Below, one piece after another: positions 11,001 through 24,440 of a stretch of 64,000 nt of DNA (positions within the stretch are counted from its first letter, which is position 1; each line of letters begins with the position of its first letter). A program made the position numbers and the translations under genes. The DNA lies in contig WHVY01000003.1 in the NCBI GenBank assembly GCA_022266195.1, positions 7,626,001-7,690,000 of the forward strand, written 5' to 3'. The DNA comes from Tetranychus cinnabarinus. Its lineage: Eukaryota; Arthropoda; Arachnida; Trombidiformes; Tetranychidae. The notes beneath the pieces were generated by a model, which made no database searches, was not told the origin of the DNA, and was given only the letters and a program-made list of their open reading frames with translations.

Positions 11001-14000
11001 ATTTCAATCAAGTAATTAAGAGTAACACTGATCTGTAAGTAAACTGGTTGTTGAGCTACAAATGTGTTCACCATTAAACTTATTGATCACTTGATTTTTG
11101 TGGTTAAATTATGATTGAAGAAGAAAATTATGGTTTATTAATGTTTCCATGATAATTTATCATGCAACTTTAACCAAGAAAAGGTTGAAAATTGAAGCAA
11201 AAAAGTAGCTTTTTTGCGCTTTCCAATTAAATGTTCAATTTAAATAATGGTTGACTGTTATTACCCTTAATCGTACAATTGGAAATGATTAATTGATTTA
11301 GAGGAAGAAGAAAAAACAATTGATTTGCTGATTTAACATGACTTGTTGGGTTAAGTTGCTAAGTAAATATCCAATGGAGGAATTGAAAAGGTCACCAGAA
11401 TAATCAATTACAATCACAATTAACTGGCAACTAATTAATATGTAAATAATGGTAATACTATTAATAAAATGATAATAACATTTTAAGGTAGTAACTTCCC
11501 ACTCGTAATAACAAGTGTATTTCATTGTTTTTTGCTGGTCTCCCTTTTGGGTTAGAGTTGGTTTATTAGTAGCTTTTTGGGTTCCTTATTTTTTTTCTTG
11601 TACCAGATGATGATTATTATTAACATGGTTTGAACAAGTTATTACAGATTGAATTGGGATACACAACAATGAAATAATAATAGTAGTTTAGCAATTGAAA
11701 TTGTTGATGTAAATATAAATGTTAACCAGTTTTTTGTTGTACAGACAAAAAACAATGAAATACAAAAAAGTCGATTCTTTCAATTTTGCTTTGATTTATG
11801 AAAACGAGTTTAATTTTTGATGTTTTTTTCTTGATTGTACTCAATCTATCCAAATTCATGATCAATTTGATGAAATGATCAGATTCAACGGCAACATTGT
11901 TATTATCATTCATGATGTTTGTTGAACATGATATAACAATAATAACGTGATATTTCATCAATTTTTTGATGTGAAAATTATTGAAATTTATCCGACTTTT
12001 TTTTTGATATTCATTTGGCAACTTTGACTATCTCTCTGGTTTTATAACTCAACAGGTAATAAACATCAAAGTGAAAATAGCAATTTAAAGTCAAATCAAA
12101 ATCAACGGAAGCCTCTTTTCATTCACTTTATGTTAATCTTGGTTTTCATGAATTTTGCCAATTGGATTGGATTGAAGACACAAACTGGAATCAACCCAAA
12201 ATCATCAACTAAATCATGAATTATGGTTTGAATTATCTGATAATATGATGAAAATCTGACAATTATGAAGTTGATTAATGAAATCCAAGTTGGAGGTAAA
12301 AAAGCAAAGCAAAGTTAAAGATGAAATGAAATATGAAAGTCAGTGAAATAGCAAAATTTTAAGGTTGAAATTTTTTTCATTTTTAAAACAATCAATCACA
12401 TTTCGTTGATTTATCAGATGATTAACCGTTGATTCAACCACTGATCAAATGAGCATTCAGAATCATTGACTTATCCATTTATAGCAACAACCTGAGATAA
12501 ATTCAGTTTATGAATAACCAGATTTTTAACCCGCAAAATGTGTGCAAATGCACTGTTTACCTTTTCTTTTGCGCTGAAATTAATCTAATTAACTAATACA
12601 AGTTGATTAAGATGGTGGTAAAAAAGGTATAATTTGATATTTAAATGTTCACGTTGAATTGTAAATTGTATATTTGTTAACTATTGATGTGAAAAACAGT
12701 TGAGACTGACAATTATGTAAATTGCTGCAATTCATGTAATCGAGGTTACATCTTTTCACAGAGTGAATACAATTTTCAAAAGCATAAGATTCAACTTGAA
12801 TAAATGATTAGATTGGCCGGTAACACAAGAAAAAAAAACAACATCAATTGATTGTTTTGTACATTGACTTGTATTTAAAAAAAAAGTATCACCAAATTGG
12901 TGTTATAAAGATGGAGATAACTCTTTGATCCACCTTCTTCTGGTCAAAGCTTGTACCAGGAATAGGGTAAAATTGAAACCTAAAATTGAACCAATAAGGT
13001 TGAGAAAAAAAACATGACCAGAAAAAAAATATCAATTTGAAGTTGAAAATTCAAGTTACTTTGTTTCTGCACTTTTTTTATACAAAATACAGATTGGGTT
13101 ACTCTGAGGTAGCTTCCGTGAAGCCATGATTTCAATCAGAACCGGAACCAATTCAGTGATCAACCCTTAGCCCTTGAGCATAGTTACAACTAGTTGATGA
13201 GAGGATGAGAGAGAGAATAAGGGATAAAAAAGAGGAAAAAGAAAGAGATGATGATAAATGGAAGATGTTTTAAGGCATTTTCAACAGCAACTACAAGGTT
13301 TAACATTGACTGACCGACAGGTTTACAGCAACATTTTTGACCTTACTAAACTATTAACTAAATAGCTTTTAGGGGTTATTTTTGTATCCTAACTAATCAC
13401 AATTCAACAGAGTCTACACCATCAACTGTCAACTTAATCATTACTGTAATACACAGAGATTAAAGTTTGGATAAGGAAATGGCTATCAAAACCCCAAAAT
13501 ATGAGTTAAAGGTTGTTTAACTTGATTAACATTGTCAGTTGAAACATTAATATTCAAAAGTTAATCATTGCAAGTAATTTATTGAACGTTTTTTTTCATT
13601 CATTCCCTGTCAGAGTAATGATAATTAAAATTGATATTAAAGGAATCACTTGGAAACACTTTTCATGCCATTTTTGGGTTTACACCAGCTTTGATTTAGA
13701 TACTTTTTGGGTTCATTTTGGTTTCTTTTCATATTGCAAATTTTTACCGGTTTTAACTGTTAAAATTGAAAATGAAATTTCAACTGCTTTCAATGGTTCA
13801 GTTAATTGTCTACTCTGGATGATGTTAATCAATTGAAAGGTAATCTAATTATTGATCTGGTTGTTTCAAATGGTAGACTCGGCTTTTGTCTCTACACGGA
13901 CATTAGATTGTTGATGGTTAATCACAATTTATGTTTACTGTGATGAGGAGGAGGAAAGTGTTTATACTCACAAGCTGACGGCGTGAAAGTAAATTGTTAG

Positions 14001-17000
14001 AGTAAATCATTGTTAAACTACTTTAATAATCGACTCAATGATTTTTTGATATGCTTTAACGCGCTTCCGATTGCATCGCTTCTTGTTGTTAACTTATTGT
14101 TTACTTATAATTTTCATCACTATTGTCATTACTATTATCATCATTATCATCATCATCAGCAACACCATTCCAAGCATTTCAAGTTGACATAAGGACAGCA
14201 ATTGGATTGGGATGAAATTGATCACAATGAGACTTTTAGTAGGTAAACACATTGCAATAGCACAACAATTGAAAAATGAAAAATCAAGAAGCAAAAGACA
14301 ATTGAGGTAAGTAGTTATGAACAAACTGTGAGATGATCAACAATTCAACTTCAAATTGATCTCAAAATTTCTCATCACAATCATTTAGTATTTACTTAAT
14401 CATTGAAAAATGCTTCTCTAAATAACCTGGTATGGACCATTTAGTATTACCAAACTGGTAAACAAACAAAGAATGGTTTTCAATTGCATTTCTTCATACT
14501 CTAATCATCACCATAATCATTGGCCGTAATCATCATTGTCATCACCATTACAATCCATTAAGGATAATACATAGGAGGAGACAACAATTAACCATGGAGA
14601 AAGTAACTATTAACCTAAATTAGATTGATAAACTTCAATGAATTTTATGTCCACAGTGCAATGTTGGCCGAAAGTTGGTCCACATTAATATTTACATCAC
14701 TTTAATCATCTTTAAATTGTTGCTTTTTTGCTCGCTCTTTCCCGGATTTTTTGGTCTACAATTAACATGAGCATATATTTTGTCAGATAAATTGCTTCAA
14801 ATGATGTCTCAAGTAGCAAATAATCGTCACGATAATTGTTCTACTAGCTAAATTATTATGTTCAGTTGACAGAGTTATAACCGTGAGACGGAGCAAGAGA
14901 AAGAGAAAGAGGTTTACTTTTTTATCTTCAATTTCTTTCTCACATCTTGAAACTTTTTTTTTGGTGGACATCTTTAATGTGATTATAGCTGCAAAATTGC
15001 TCCACTAATGATGTTTATAGTTAGTCTTGAGCTTGATCTGAAAGCAAAAAGTAAAGGTAAGTCCGAAAACTGATGTTGATATGAAAAAAATGATATGCAC
15101 CAAAATTTTTACCATTTAAATGTTTTAAATGATAATGTGCATATTAATTTGATTGTTATCACAGCTATACGACTACTTTTACTTGAAAAGTGTTTTAGGA
15201 AGAGAAAGGCTTAGACCGTCAACTGGATCAAATTTAAGGTTGATTGTGCTACACTCAATGTTGACTAATTGAATAAAGCTATTGCTAAGTGAGTTTTACA
15301 TTAACCGATATTGTGATACATAAGAGGCGAATAAGTTTTGTAGATTATCTGACGTTGGCATTATGTGTGGCTTTTTATGATTAACAGCTAATATTGCTTG
15401 GCGAATATTCCAGTCGACAATTGGAATCACAGTTCAATCAGTCATTTGAATCATAATATCAGGTAGGCTGTTGATTTGGCAACAAAAGTGAATTCACTTT
15501 TAGCCTGATCATCATCAGTGCTATGATCACTGTCATCACTTGATTTCGATGTACATTAATGATACCGGTTAATTGTTTGGGCGTAAATTGAGAGTATCAG
15601 GTACATTTTGTTTAGCTCAAAGATTGCTTGGTTCCTGGATTGAGCACTGCCATTAAGATTATTTGTCTTCTTTTGGAAATTATTTGTGGGTTTAATGATG
15701 AATTAATGTAACCTTAATATTGATACCCATTGATGATAAATAGAATAAGAGGCTTCAGATTCATTAAAAGATGAAACAAATGTTTAAAATTGATTGATTC
15801 TCATTTCATTATCTGATTCAATGATTGAACTGTATAGATGGACAAAAATAAAGTCAACATTAATAACTTATCACAAGAAATAAATCTTTAACATGTATAT
15901 GTGAAACTGACCTCAAGAGAATTAAATTTTTGCACTTCAGATGGATTATGTTGAGTTTGATGAGATCGTATTTAAATTTAATAAAGGAGTAATTACTCAT
16001 TTTTTTCCTGGAAAGGACAACAAATGAATGACACCAAGACAGGTTAATGATGACTCTGATTATTATTATTATGTAAAACTGGAGTGAAAAAGTAAAACTT
16101 GTATGTTTATACCTCATGGTTAATAATTGAGGTTGCTTCAATTTTTTGTTACTATGATTAAAACAAAATGAATCATGTCAACAATAGAGACACACAGCAA
16201 CCGTCTACCTGTCAAGTTATATCAGCCATCAGAACGTAGTAAATGAAACAAATAAAGTGACAAGATAACTGATGCTATGTGTTGTTGCTAGACATGCGGA
16301 TAATAACATTAATAAAGATCATCATCATCATAATGAAAGAGTGCCTTGAATGTGAATTCAGAGTTGAAATATCAACAAAATTGAATTAGGATGAGTTCAG
16401 CGCAAATTGGAAGACACTGACAAAAAAGAAACCCTTTTATCCTCTTTTCTTCCAGACGAGTGAAAATTATTAAACACCTTATTGAAGCTAGAAAAAGAAA
16501 GAAGTGAAAAATTGTTACAATGAGCTCAAATTAAGTGAAAAAAACATGAACATTAACCAAAATCAGGTAAGTATACCTTCAAATAATAGAGATGAGAAGA
16601 GCCAAAAATTGTAATAATGGTGTATCACTCCAATAAAAGACTGGATATCATCGGGATTATTATAAAATCTTGGTTACCCTTTTATGGTTAATCTTTTTCA
16701 ACCATCACTAGGAAACTGTAAGACAGACTTTTTCACAGGAGTTGAGGATATAATTAGTAATTATCTGATTAAAGATGATAACAAACAGAAAAGGCCAGAC
16801 CAAAGGATATTTATTCACATACATAAAGATTTTTCTAGACTTCCAGTGACAACAGCAAACAAAAGGTAGCAAACTTGAATGATTAATAAGTTGAACTGCT
16901 CTTCTTTAACCGTCTTTTGTTTAACTCAATTAATTTGGCGGTTTAAAATGGTGGAAGAGGGAAATTTGAAAAGATAAGATAGATGAAAATTGACCTCAAG

Positions 17001-20000
17001 TTAATTAGAAGAAAACAATCTTGATTAGATTGCTCTTCTCTACTGTGTTAATTAAACTTCCATGTATCTAAATCAATGAGAATCATTTGTTTTTACCCAT
17101 AAAAAATACAATGAAAAAAAAGAACAAGAAAAACATGATCTTCATAAGATAAGAAATGATTTTCATTTGAAATTGATGATGGTAATGATGAAAAGGATGG
17201 AGGTAGAGAAAGGTCAAGTCCTTTGAAATAACAATTTGATAATCACTATTAACTGAGAATCAACCAGGCACAGGTTAGACCAATTCGATTAATGGTTGAT
17301 TCTTGAATTGTTTGTTATGATGCCTGCAGGGAAAGGGGTTGGTTAATGTACAAAATTGGGTTAATTCAAATGAACCTTAATCATGATTTGATTCAACAAA
17401 TACTAACCAGATTTAACATTTTAGTTTTTCTTGAAAAACAGTTGAACAGATAAACCAACAGATATAATTACAAGGAAACAATAATTTCCATAAAACACAT
17501 TACATTCAATGATTTTAAACTGGACTCTGTGAATAGCCAAACATAATGTTAATATTTGAAGACCATAAACCCTAATTGTTATTGTATGAAAAAAGGCAAT
17601 TTAATAAACTGTTATTTACAAGATAATATTGTCATAATTGATGTCATGTGAAATGTAAGCAAGTTTTAAATTAAGAGGTGAAACATGAAACTAATGATAC
17701 TAATGCTATGCTAATATAAATAATTGTAACTTAATTTAGTTCATTGTCCACTCAGTATATGAACGCTTTATATTTTTGCAAATAAACATGATTAGTCTAT
17801 TGTAGTCGCTAATCATTTTTGGGTAATATGATAATCAAGTAATAACGATATTTAGAAAGTGATGTTAACATGGTAATTCAAGGAACCACATAATGAATGG
17901 TCGGTAGTGATTGTCAAAAAGTGGTCAGTTAATTGTTTCCTAAACCACTTAACAATGACAATTGCTTCAGGCTTTTACAATTTACTGCTAAAAATGTGGA
18001 TAAATTGTAAATACTGTAAATTAACATGCAAAAAAGGTTTAAGAGAAAGTATCACAATTAGAATGGCAACTTTCGCTGTTTGCTACCAATTTATATTTCT
18101 ATTCATTAGCAATCAGTTAATTTAGTTCATCTTTTTTGCAACTGTTGTGGACGATGGTAAATGTTATATTTAAATGGGATGATAATTTCAATCTGGTTCA
18201 ACATGTTGATTTGTTCAGTTGTTGAATTCATTTCTCACCATCATCAACAGACCGAAGTTGATTAGAGTTGAAGTGTGTGTGTGTTTCTGTATGTGTGAGT
18301 TTTCATGTTGAAATTTGTACTGAACAGGGAAACAAAAAGTCTCATCCAAAAGTACAACAATTTTCAACAGTATATTTATAATGATAATAAGAGTAACATG
18401 AGCAATCACAAAACCGGTTAACTAACAAAGTTATGCATACAAACAATCACCCAACTAAAACAATATCAAGTCAACCAAGTTGCTTAATAGGAAGACACAA
18501 GTAGACAAGAGACCTTTCCGGGCTAAATAAAGTATGTCGACTGTGTTGACAGGCTTTAGTGTCCAAATTAAATGTCAATTGGACCATTATCGACACTCAT
18601 GATTGATGAGTGATTCAATTTGTTGCCTATTTTGGTTTTTTGGTTTATAGATAAATGTTGACAAATTGCAAATTTTAAGATTTTTCTGGTTAAAAGCTGA
18701 TTTGTATGAAGGTGAAAATAAATGATGATTGACTTACGAGTTGTTTGCTGGTTTTGCTTGACCATTGGTTTGGTGATTATTGTAATTATAAAAGTGATTG
18801 TTGTTGATTGTGCTTCCATTATGATGATGATAATTGTTGTGGTTAGTGTTGGAAGGGAGAAAAGATAAAGATGATGGCGACTCGACTTTTTTGGCAGATT
18901 CATTTTTATTGATGGAGGATGTGAAAATTAATGAATGGTCTTTTGATTTAACCTTTGATCGTCCAAATGAATCAACACCTCCTCCTACTCGACGACCATT
19001 ATCTTGACCATTTGATGGGGAAGACGATAATGATATTGAGCTTACACTGTAAGCTAATGATCTCATATTCTCAATGCTTTTTGATCGCCTGATAATTGAA
19101 CCATTTTTGCTTGACCCATTCATGTAAGTTGACTGTTGATGATGGTTATTGGTATGATTATTATGGTTAGAGTGATGATTATGATGATGGTTACCTTTAC
19201 CATTCAAGCCTGTACCATTATTTAAACTTCCGATATAACCATTACAATTGTTATGATGTGATCGTGGTAAACTGTTTAAACCAGTGGTTATATTGGATGG
19301 TTTGGTGTTGCTAGTTATTGGCCGTGGAATCAGACTTGGTTTAAAGTCAAAGTCAGAGAAGGACGAAAGATTTAGAGTTGATTTACTTTTTCGACTCAAC
19401 ATTCCAGCTGATCGAGAAGCAACACGATTGGGTAATTCAACCATTTTAGGGATCAATGAGTTTACAGATTGTCCTGTAGTGGAGGCTCGAGTACTGGATT
19501 TGCTGCAACGGGTCAATCTGCCTGGGGATGACCTTGGGTCACTGGAGCATGGAGAAGAGGATGACGTAGATGATGAGGCTGAATAGGGTGAAATCATGGA
19601 TGAAGAGGGTGACGAAGGTGGAGATGTTGATACCAGTGAAGATGAAGACGGAGATGAATCATTGCTTGAGTTGCTACAAATGCTTGAATGTCGGCTGACA
19701 TGGCCATTTCGATCTCCATTCATTCTATGGTGATGATCGGCGTACGTTTCATCTGGAGATAATATAGACTTTGATTCACCGGGATTAAGCTCGTAAGAAT
19801 TAATGGCTTTTCTCTCAGATGATCCAGACAGGGATGATAAAGATGGGATCGTTTTATCTTCTTCACCATCGGTTATTGATACATCAGAGGTTACTGGAAG
19901 AGTGGAAGAAGATGAAGAGGAAGCAGATGAGGAAGATGGTGAAAGGGGAGAATGTCCGTTGACTGGTGACTTAGGCAAATTGGTTTCTTCTTCATCTTCC

Positions 20001-22884
20001 TCATGCACGGAGTAGCTTTGCTGTTGCTCTATATTCATGTGTTTAACTGTTACTGGCTCTTCAATTGATGGTATCAGCGTTAAATCTTCATCCAGTTTCA
20101 TGTTTTCAACAATTGATAGAATCTCTTGAGCGTCCAATGTAACGGAATCAGCTGCTGCTATTGCTGCATCAGCTGCTGACATTATAAAATTTTCGTCCAC
20201 TTTTGAAGAGGTTTTCTGACCACCATTTACATCATCGTATTCAAGACTGCTTTCACCTTCTTCCCTTATGATTGGAAAGCTATTGCTAAAGCTTTTTGGT
20301 GGCTCAACGATTGGCTCACAGAAGGGTGTTGAATTGCTATTATTGCCTTCATATGTTAATGAGATGCTTTGAATGTCATCATAATCATCCAAGTTAACCT
20401 CATACCGTGAAGGTGAAAGGGGAGGAAGTGAAGGTATCGGTGGTGATGGAGCTTGGTGAGTTGGCGGTCCAAGTATTGAGCATGGAAATGAAGATTGATT
20501 TGCTGACAATAAATTACTATTTATTGTTGTTGTGGCTGTTGATGTATCAGTTGATGATGATCGGTTTGATCGTGGTTCATTCTTTTCATGTATAAGATTA
20601 TCCAATGAAAAACCGGATTTAGCTTCAGCAATAAGCTCTTCTAAAGACCCTTTTTCATCAAATTCACGACGAAGTTTCTCAAAAGGATCAAGAACTTTAC
20701 CCAAATCATGATTTAAGGATGATGAAAAGGATGAATTGTAAAGGTTTCCAGATGTGTTGGAGGTAATGACAGTGGATGATGGAGATGGTGATGAAGATGA
20801 AGGTACTGATGTTACATTGTTGGATCCGGTTACAGGGAGTCTGAAACTGTTATTTATTGAACCATTGGAAGATGAATCACTTGATGGGCACGAATTACCA
20901 GTAAAGGAGAATCTTTCAATGATAGTTGATACTGAGCTTCCAGTATCATCAGAATCCGATTCGATACCCTTTTCAACCAAACAAGATTATGGTAACAAGA
21001 AAAAGATGACAAGAAGAACAAGATCAACTTATGTTACTTTAACAAGGCAAACATTTGTATATCAGATTACAAATACAACGCAAATAGACAACTATTTTTT
21101 CAACATGCTTAAGCATTAATTTCATGATGGATGATTATCATGTTAATTGCAAAGTTTTAAAAAATCTAATAACGCGGTAATGAAAACAGCTGATAAATTG
21201 AAAACATATGCAAATATAAAATTAAACTTACCAAATTTACTTTGGGTGAGACTGTGTCCATGTAAAGCTCTGGTGGTGCTGGTAAAAGTGCATCGTAAAT
21301 ATTTCTAGATTTATCAAATAAACTAGATTTGTCTCTACTATTCTTGGTGTCCGTTGTTTTGATTCCTTGGATAATCATTTCACTAGTACCGTTCAAGTAA
21401 GGTGTTCCCATTGTGGTAGAGTCAAAAGATAAATCTTGTGAATCACTAAAGTCCACATCGTTAATCTTTAATTGGTTGTTAGCTGGCAATTTAACATTCT
21501 CTTTTGGTGTTTGCATGGATTTTACTGTCATACCTAGATCCGGTTCTAATCCCTTATGGCTACAATCAACAATCACGGAAGAAGTGCCATTTGAGTTGAC
21601 CAAAGAAACAATTTGATGAGAGTCAACGGAAACACCGGAGTAACCAGTATTGGTTTGTATAACAGTATCACCAGAAGACCCGCTGTTGCCATTAATACTA
21701 ACAGTCTGAAGATCAGATGGCGGTCGATTACTGGTCACAGATTTACCAGTTGTATCCTTGGCTCGTCTCGGAGGTAGTGGTGGTGGTTGAGAAGGCCTTT
21801 TACGTGCAGGAGGTTTAATTGGTGAGCGAAAACTATTGCCACTGGTTAACGAAGTAGTTGAATTTCTTGGTGGTACTGGAGGTGGTTGTCGGCGGGTTCG
21901 CATTGGTGGTGTGAGTGCATTTTCAGAGTCGACTCTTCGTAAGGTTGCTTTATGGTAGTCAACCTCGCCAGTTTGCGGTGTTGTGGTTAACGCTGTACCA
22001 TCCACTGTTGACTGTAACGGAGCTGTTGTTTCAGCAACAGAAACGGTTTCTTGTCGTTTAACTAACATTTTGAAGCAAATTGGAGCATCTCCAAGAGCAG
22101 CTACACACTCTTTTCGCGTCATTGTGTTTACTGGTTCACCGGCAATGTCTAAAATTTCATCACCTTCACAGAGTCTACCTAAAACAGAGCCAGATATTCG
22201 GGATGCTGGTGAATCAGGATTAATGTTTTGAATGTAAAGATTTTCAATTGTCTCATCCAGATTAGCACCTCCATCAAATTTGAGTGTCATCCCTAAACGT
22301 TCACCGGGAAGCCTGTAAACAGTCACCTGTTCAACAAGTGTTTTCGTCTTGAGATAACGATTAACAATGTTTTTCTCGAGTAAAGTGGTACTCAGCTGTT
22401 TATTATCATTATTATTGTTATTATTGCCATTATTATCATTGTGACTATTGACATGATTGTCGTTTGTGGTGATGACAATATTATTATTGTTGATTATGTT
22501 ACCTGTGTCACGGCCATTTGTTTGCCTATTTTGATTTTGATTTCCAACCTCCAAGACAGTTACAAAGGGCTCTATTGTTGATCCAATGTCTGTTGTTTGT
22601 TTCACTGATGGTGTTATTGATGTTGACATAATCATTGACGATGGATTATTTTCACATTCAATAAAAGGAAATTTCTGTTGACGACTCTTTTTCAGGTTTT
22701 CATCAACCTCAACCACGGTTACAAATTCACTTGATGAAGAGCTAAACGATGAAGACGAGGCTGTAGATGAAGATGAAGATATTTCATTGGTACCCTTAAA
22801 CTTGGACAAACTACAAGTTCGCTTTAAGCTTGACTGAGATACTATCGACGAGCCATAAGGTTCACCATAAGCAAGTGAATCCAT
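8071..22884 (-). CDS. Large PDZ-domain scaffold protein (three coding exons, about 1637 aa)
   Basis: Coding exons read 22884-21232, 20968-18738 and 9100-8071 on the minus strand. Donors are GTAAGT at both junctions and phases are 0 and 2, all in frame. The ATG at 22884 is the first Met in frame and follows a strong acceptor (TTGTTCAG), so an untranslated 5' exon lies further right. One PDZ domain spans about residues 184-280, with RLGMT in place of the GLGF loop and GDEILDIAG in the core. Two PPxPPR sites (about 334-340 and 368-373) are typical SH3-binding sequences. A motif FVTVxEV occurs twice before the PDZ (about 54 and 107). The long second exon is Ser-rich and low complexity. The last exon has an acidic helix (IKELEELEEFIAREM). 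A submembrane or junction scaffold role is inferred. Similarity to insect big bang-type PDZ proteins is possible but unproven. Extra small exons could exist in the last intron. Confidence 0.85.
9101..18737 (-). other. 9.6-kb last intron of the PDZ gene
   Basis: The intron starts with GTAAGT at the minus-strand donor (18737) and ends in a pyrimidine-rich acceptor next to 9100. It contains the initiator tRNA-Met on the opposite strand (9355-9426). Otherwise it is AT-rich with many CAT/ATG-type trinucleotide runs. Frames at 13582, 15860, 16684 and 17907 show no recognisable domain, and I do not call them genes. Confidence 0.7.
9355..9426 (+). tRNA. Initiator tRNA-Met (CAT)
   Basis: This 72-nt cloverleaf has a perfect 7-bp acceptor stem (AGCAGAG with CTCTGCT) and discriminator A. 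Its D arm contains GGCGCAGCGGAAG, and the anticodon stem CTGGG/CCCAG surrounds the loop CCCATAA with CAT at 9387-9389. The T-arm reads GGATCGAAACC. An A1-U72 end pair, three G-C pairs next to the anticodon loop and A at T-loop positions 54 and 60 are the known marks of eukaryotic initiator tRNA. Internal A and B boxes for RNA polymerase III are intact, there is no intron, and a T run follows at about 9436. It lies antisense inside an intron of the PDZ gene. Confidence 0.97.
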
Positions 22885-24261
22885 TCTGAACAAATTGGAG
22901 GACAAGAAGCAAAAAAATGATGAAGACGCTGATGATTAGGATGATGGCGGTGATAGAGAACAAGATGCTTCTACTCAAGCGTTACTCAAGTTTCACTTGT
23001 GCACGTTTGTTTTTGTTCACCTTTTTTTTTGTTGGATGGGGAAAGATGAAGAGGAAAGATGAAAAAAAGTAGAGATGATGGTTAAATCATTTGAATCCAA
23101 CCAAGACACTCAATTTGTTGTTGTTGTTTTTGTTGTCATTCAGCTTTCCAGCCAGTCATCCTAATTATTAATCTGTTAAATTGAGATTATAATCACGTTG
23201 TTTTCCCAACAATAACAGACGATAACACGTTAACAACGAACACCGATCAACATGTTATTAAACTCGAAAAAGGTTTTCATCAAAAATCAGGATTCAAGCA
23301 TTCACGAGTAAACCAAAACATTTGCTGATTGATGCAGACTGAAACGTACTTTTCACCAAATTTTCGCTATCACTGGTGATTGTAACATTCAATTATTGCT
23401 CTTGTCGATGCATGATTAACGCAAATGAAACGTGATTACGATGACATTGATTGAAAAGATGCAAAATGTGCGGATAAGTTTGGTTAAGATGGTATTCCTT
23501 TCCTTTCACAATAACAATCACAACACTTACAATCAGCTAATTATGTGTGTATGTGTTGAAAAGTGTTATTTATGATCTTAAAATAACAATATTTAAATGG
23601 AAAAATATTGGTTAATTGTTGGTATGATGTATTAATCAATCCTGAATATATCAAGAAAACTAAAAGCAAAACTGATTTGGATCGGATTGGAAATTATGGA
23701 AATCAATAACAATTTATTGTCAATGATTTTGATGTGACGGGCAATCCATAAAACGCCCAATATCAAGTCCTTAAACTGGTGCTAAATGATTGTTAAAAGA
23801 AAATCCAGTTTTAATCCATTAACCAGAGAATCTTAGATAATCCAAGTGATTAGCAACAATTAAAGTTCACAATAACACAGATGAATGTCCCATTTGAAGT
23901 AAAAGTTGGAGTTGACTGAAATAGGATTCAGTTGATGTTGACAATCAAATTTAATGGCAAAATTTGAACAAAGATGTCCAATAACAAAGGTTATTACAAA
24001 TGGTTTTCAATTTTCCAATGATGATAAAGATGAACAATAACAAAGAAACAAATGATGGTAAAACGTAGGCCCGAAGAGAAGGCCTTATTTAAGGCAACAA
24101 GTGTATGTATTTACCTTACACTGAGGAACCCCAAAAAAAAGGAAGAAAAAATATCATTAAGTCTACTTTGAAAGTTGTGTGTTAAACCATGTCTGATGTT
24201 GATGGTTGAAGGAATGTAACTAAGCTGGAGAGTGTAAACTTTAATGTCCGCCGGAGAGTCA

Positions 24262-24440
24262 AGTGAGTTTAAAGAGAGGAAAAGAAAAAGGTAGGAAGAA
24301 AGAGAAGATAAGAGAAGGATAAATAAATAGAAGAAGAAAAAGAGAATGGAAGAGAAACTGAAGGAGGGTCAAAACAAGATGAAGAAAGAGAAGAAGAGAG
24401 AGAGAGAGAGAGAAGTAGAAGATGAAAAAGATGAAAAAGT
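24262..24440 (+). repeat. Purine-rich tract with (GA)n
   Basis: About 180 bp are almost entirely A and G on the plus strand, including an uninterrupted (AG) run near 24393-24411. It sits about 1.4-1.6 kb upstream of the PDZ start codon. Purine/pyrimidine mirror tracts can form triplex DNA, and GAGA-type repeats occur in arthropod promoters. A promoter role here is inference only. Confidence 0.6.

Noticed and set aside
13582..13836. 84-codon frame in the PDZ intron
   Set aside because: Phe/Ile-biased composition typical of AT-rich noise, no domain and no splice context.
19284..20015. Plus-strand frames opposite the second PDZ exon
   Set aside because: Shadows of a 2.2-kb minus-strand exon that is in frame with a PDZ-containing exon; no domain content.
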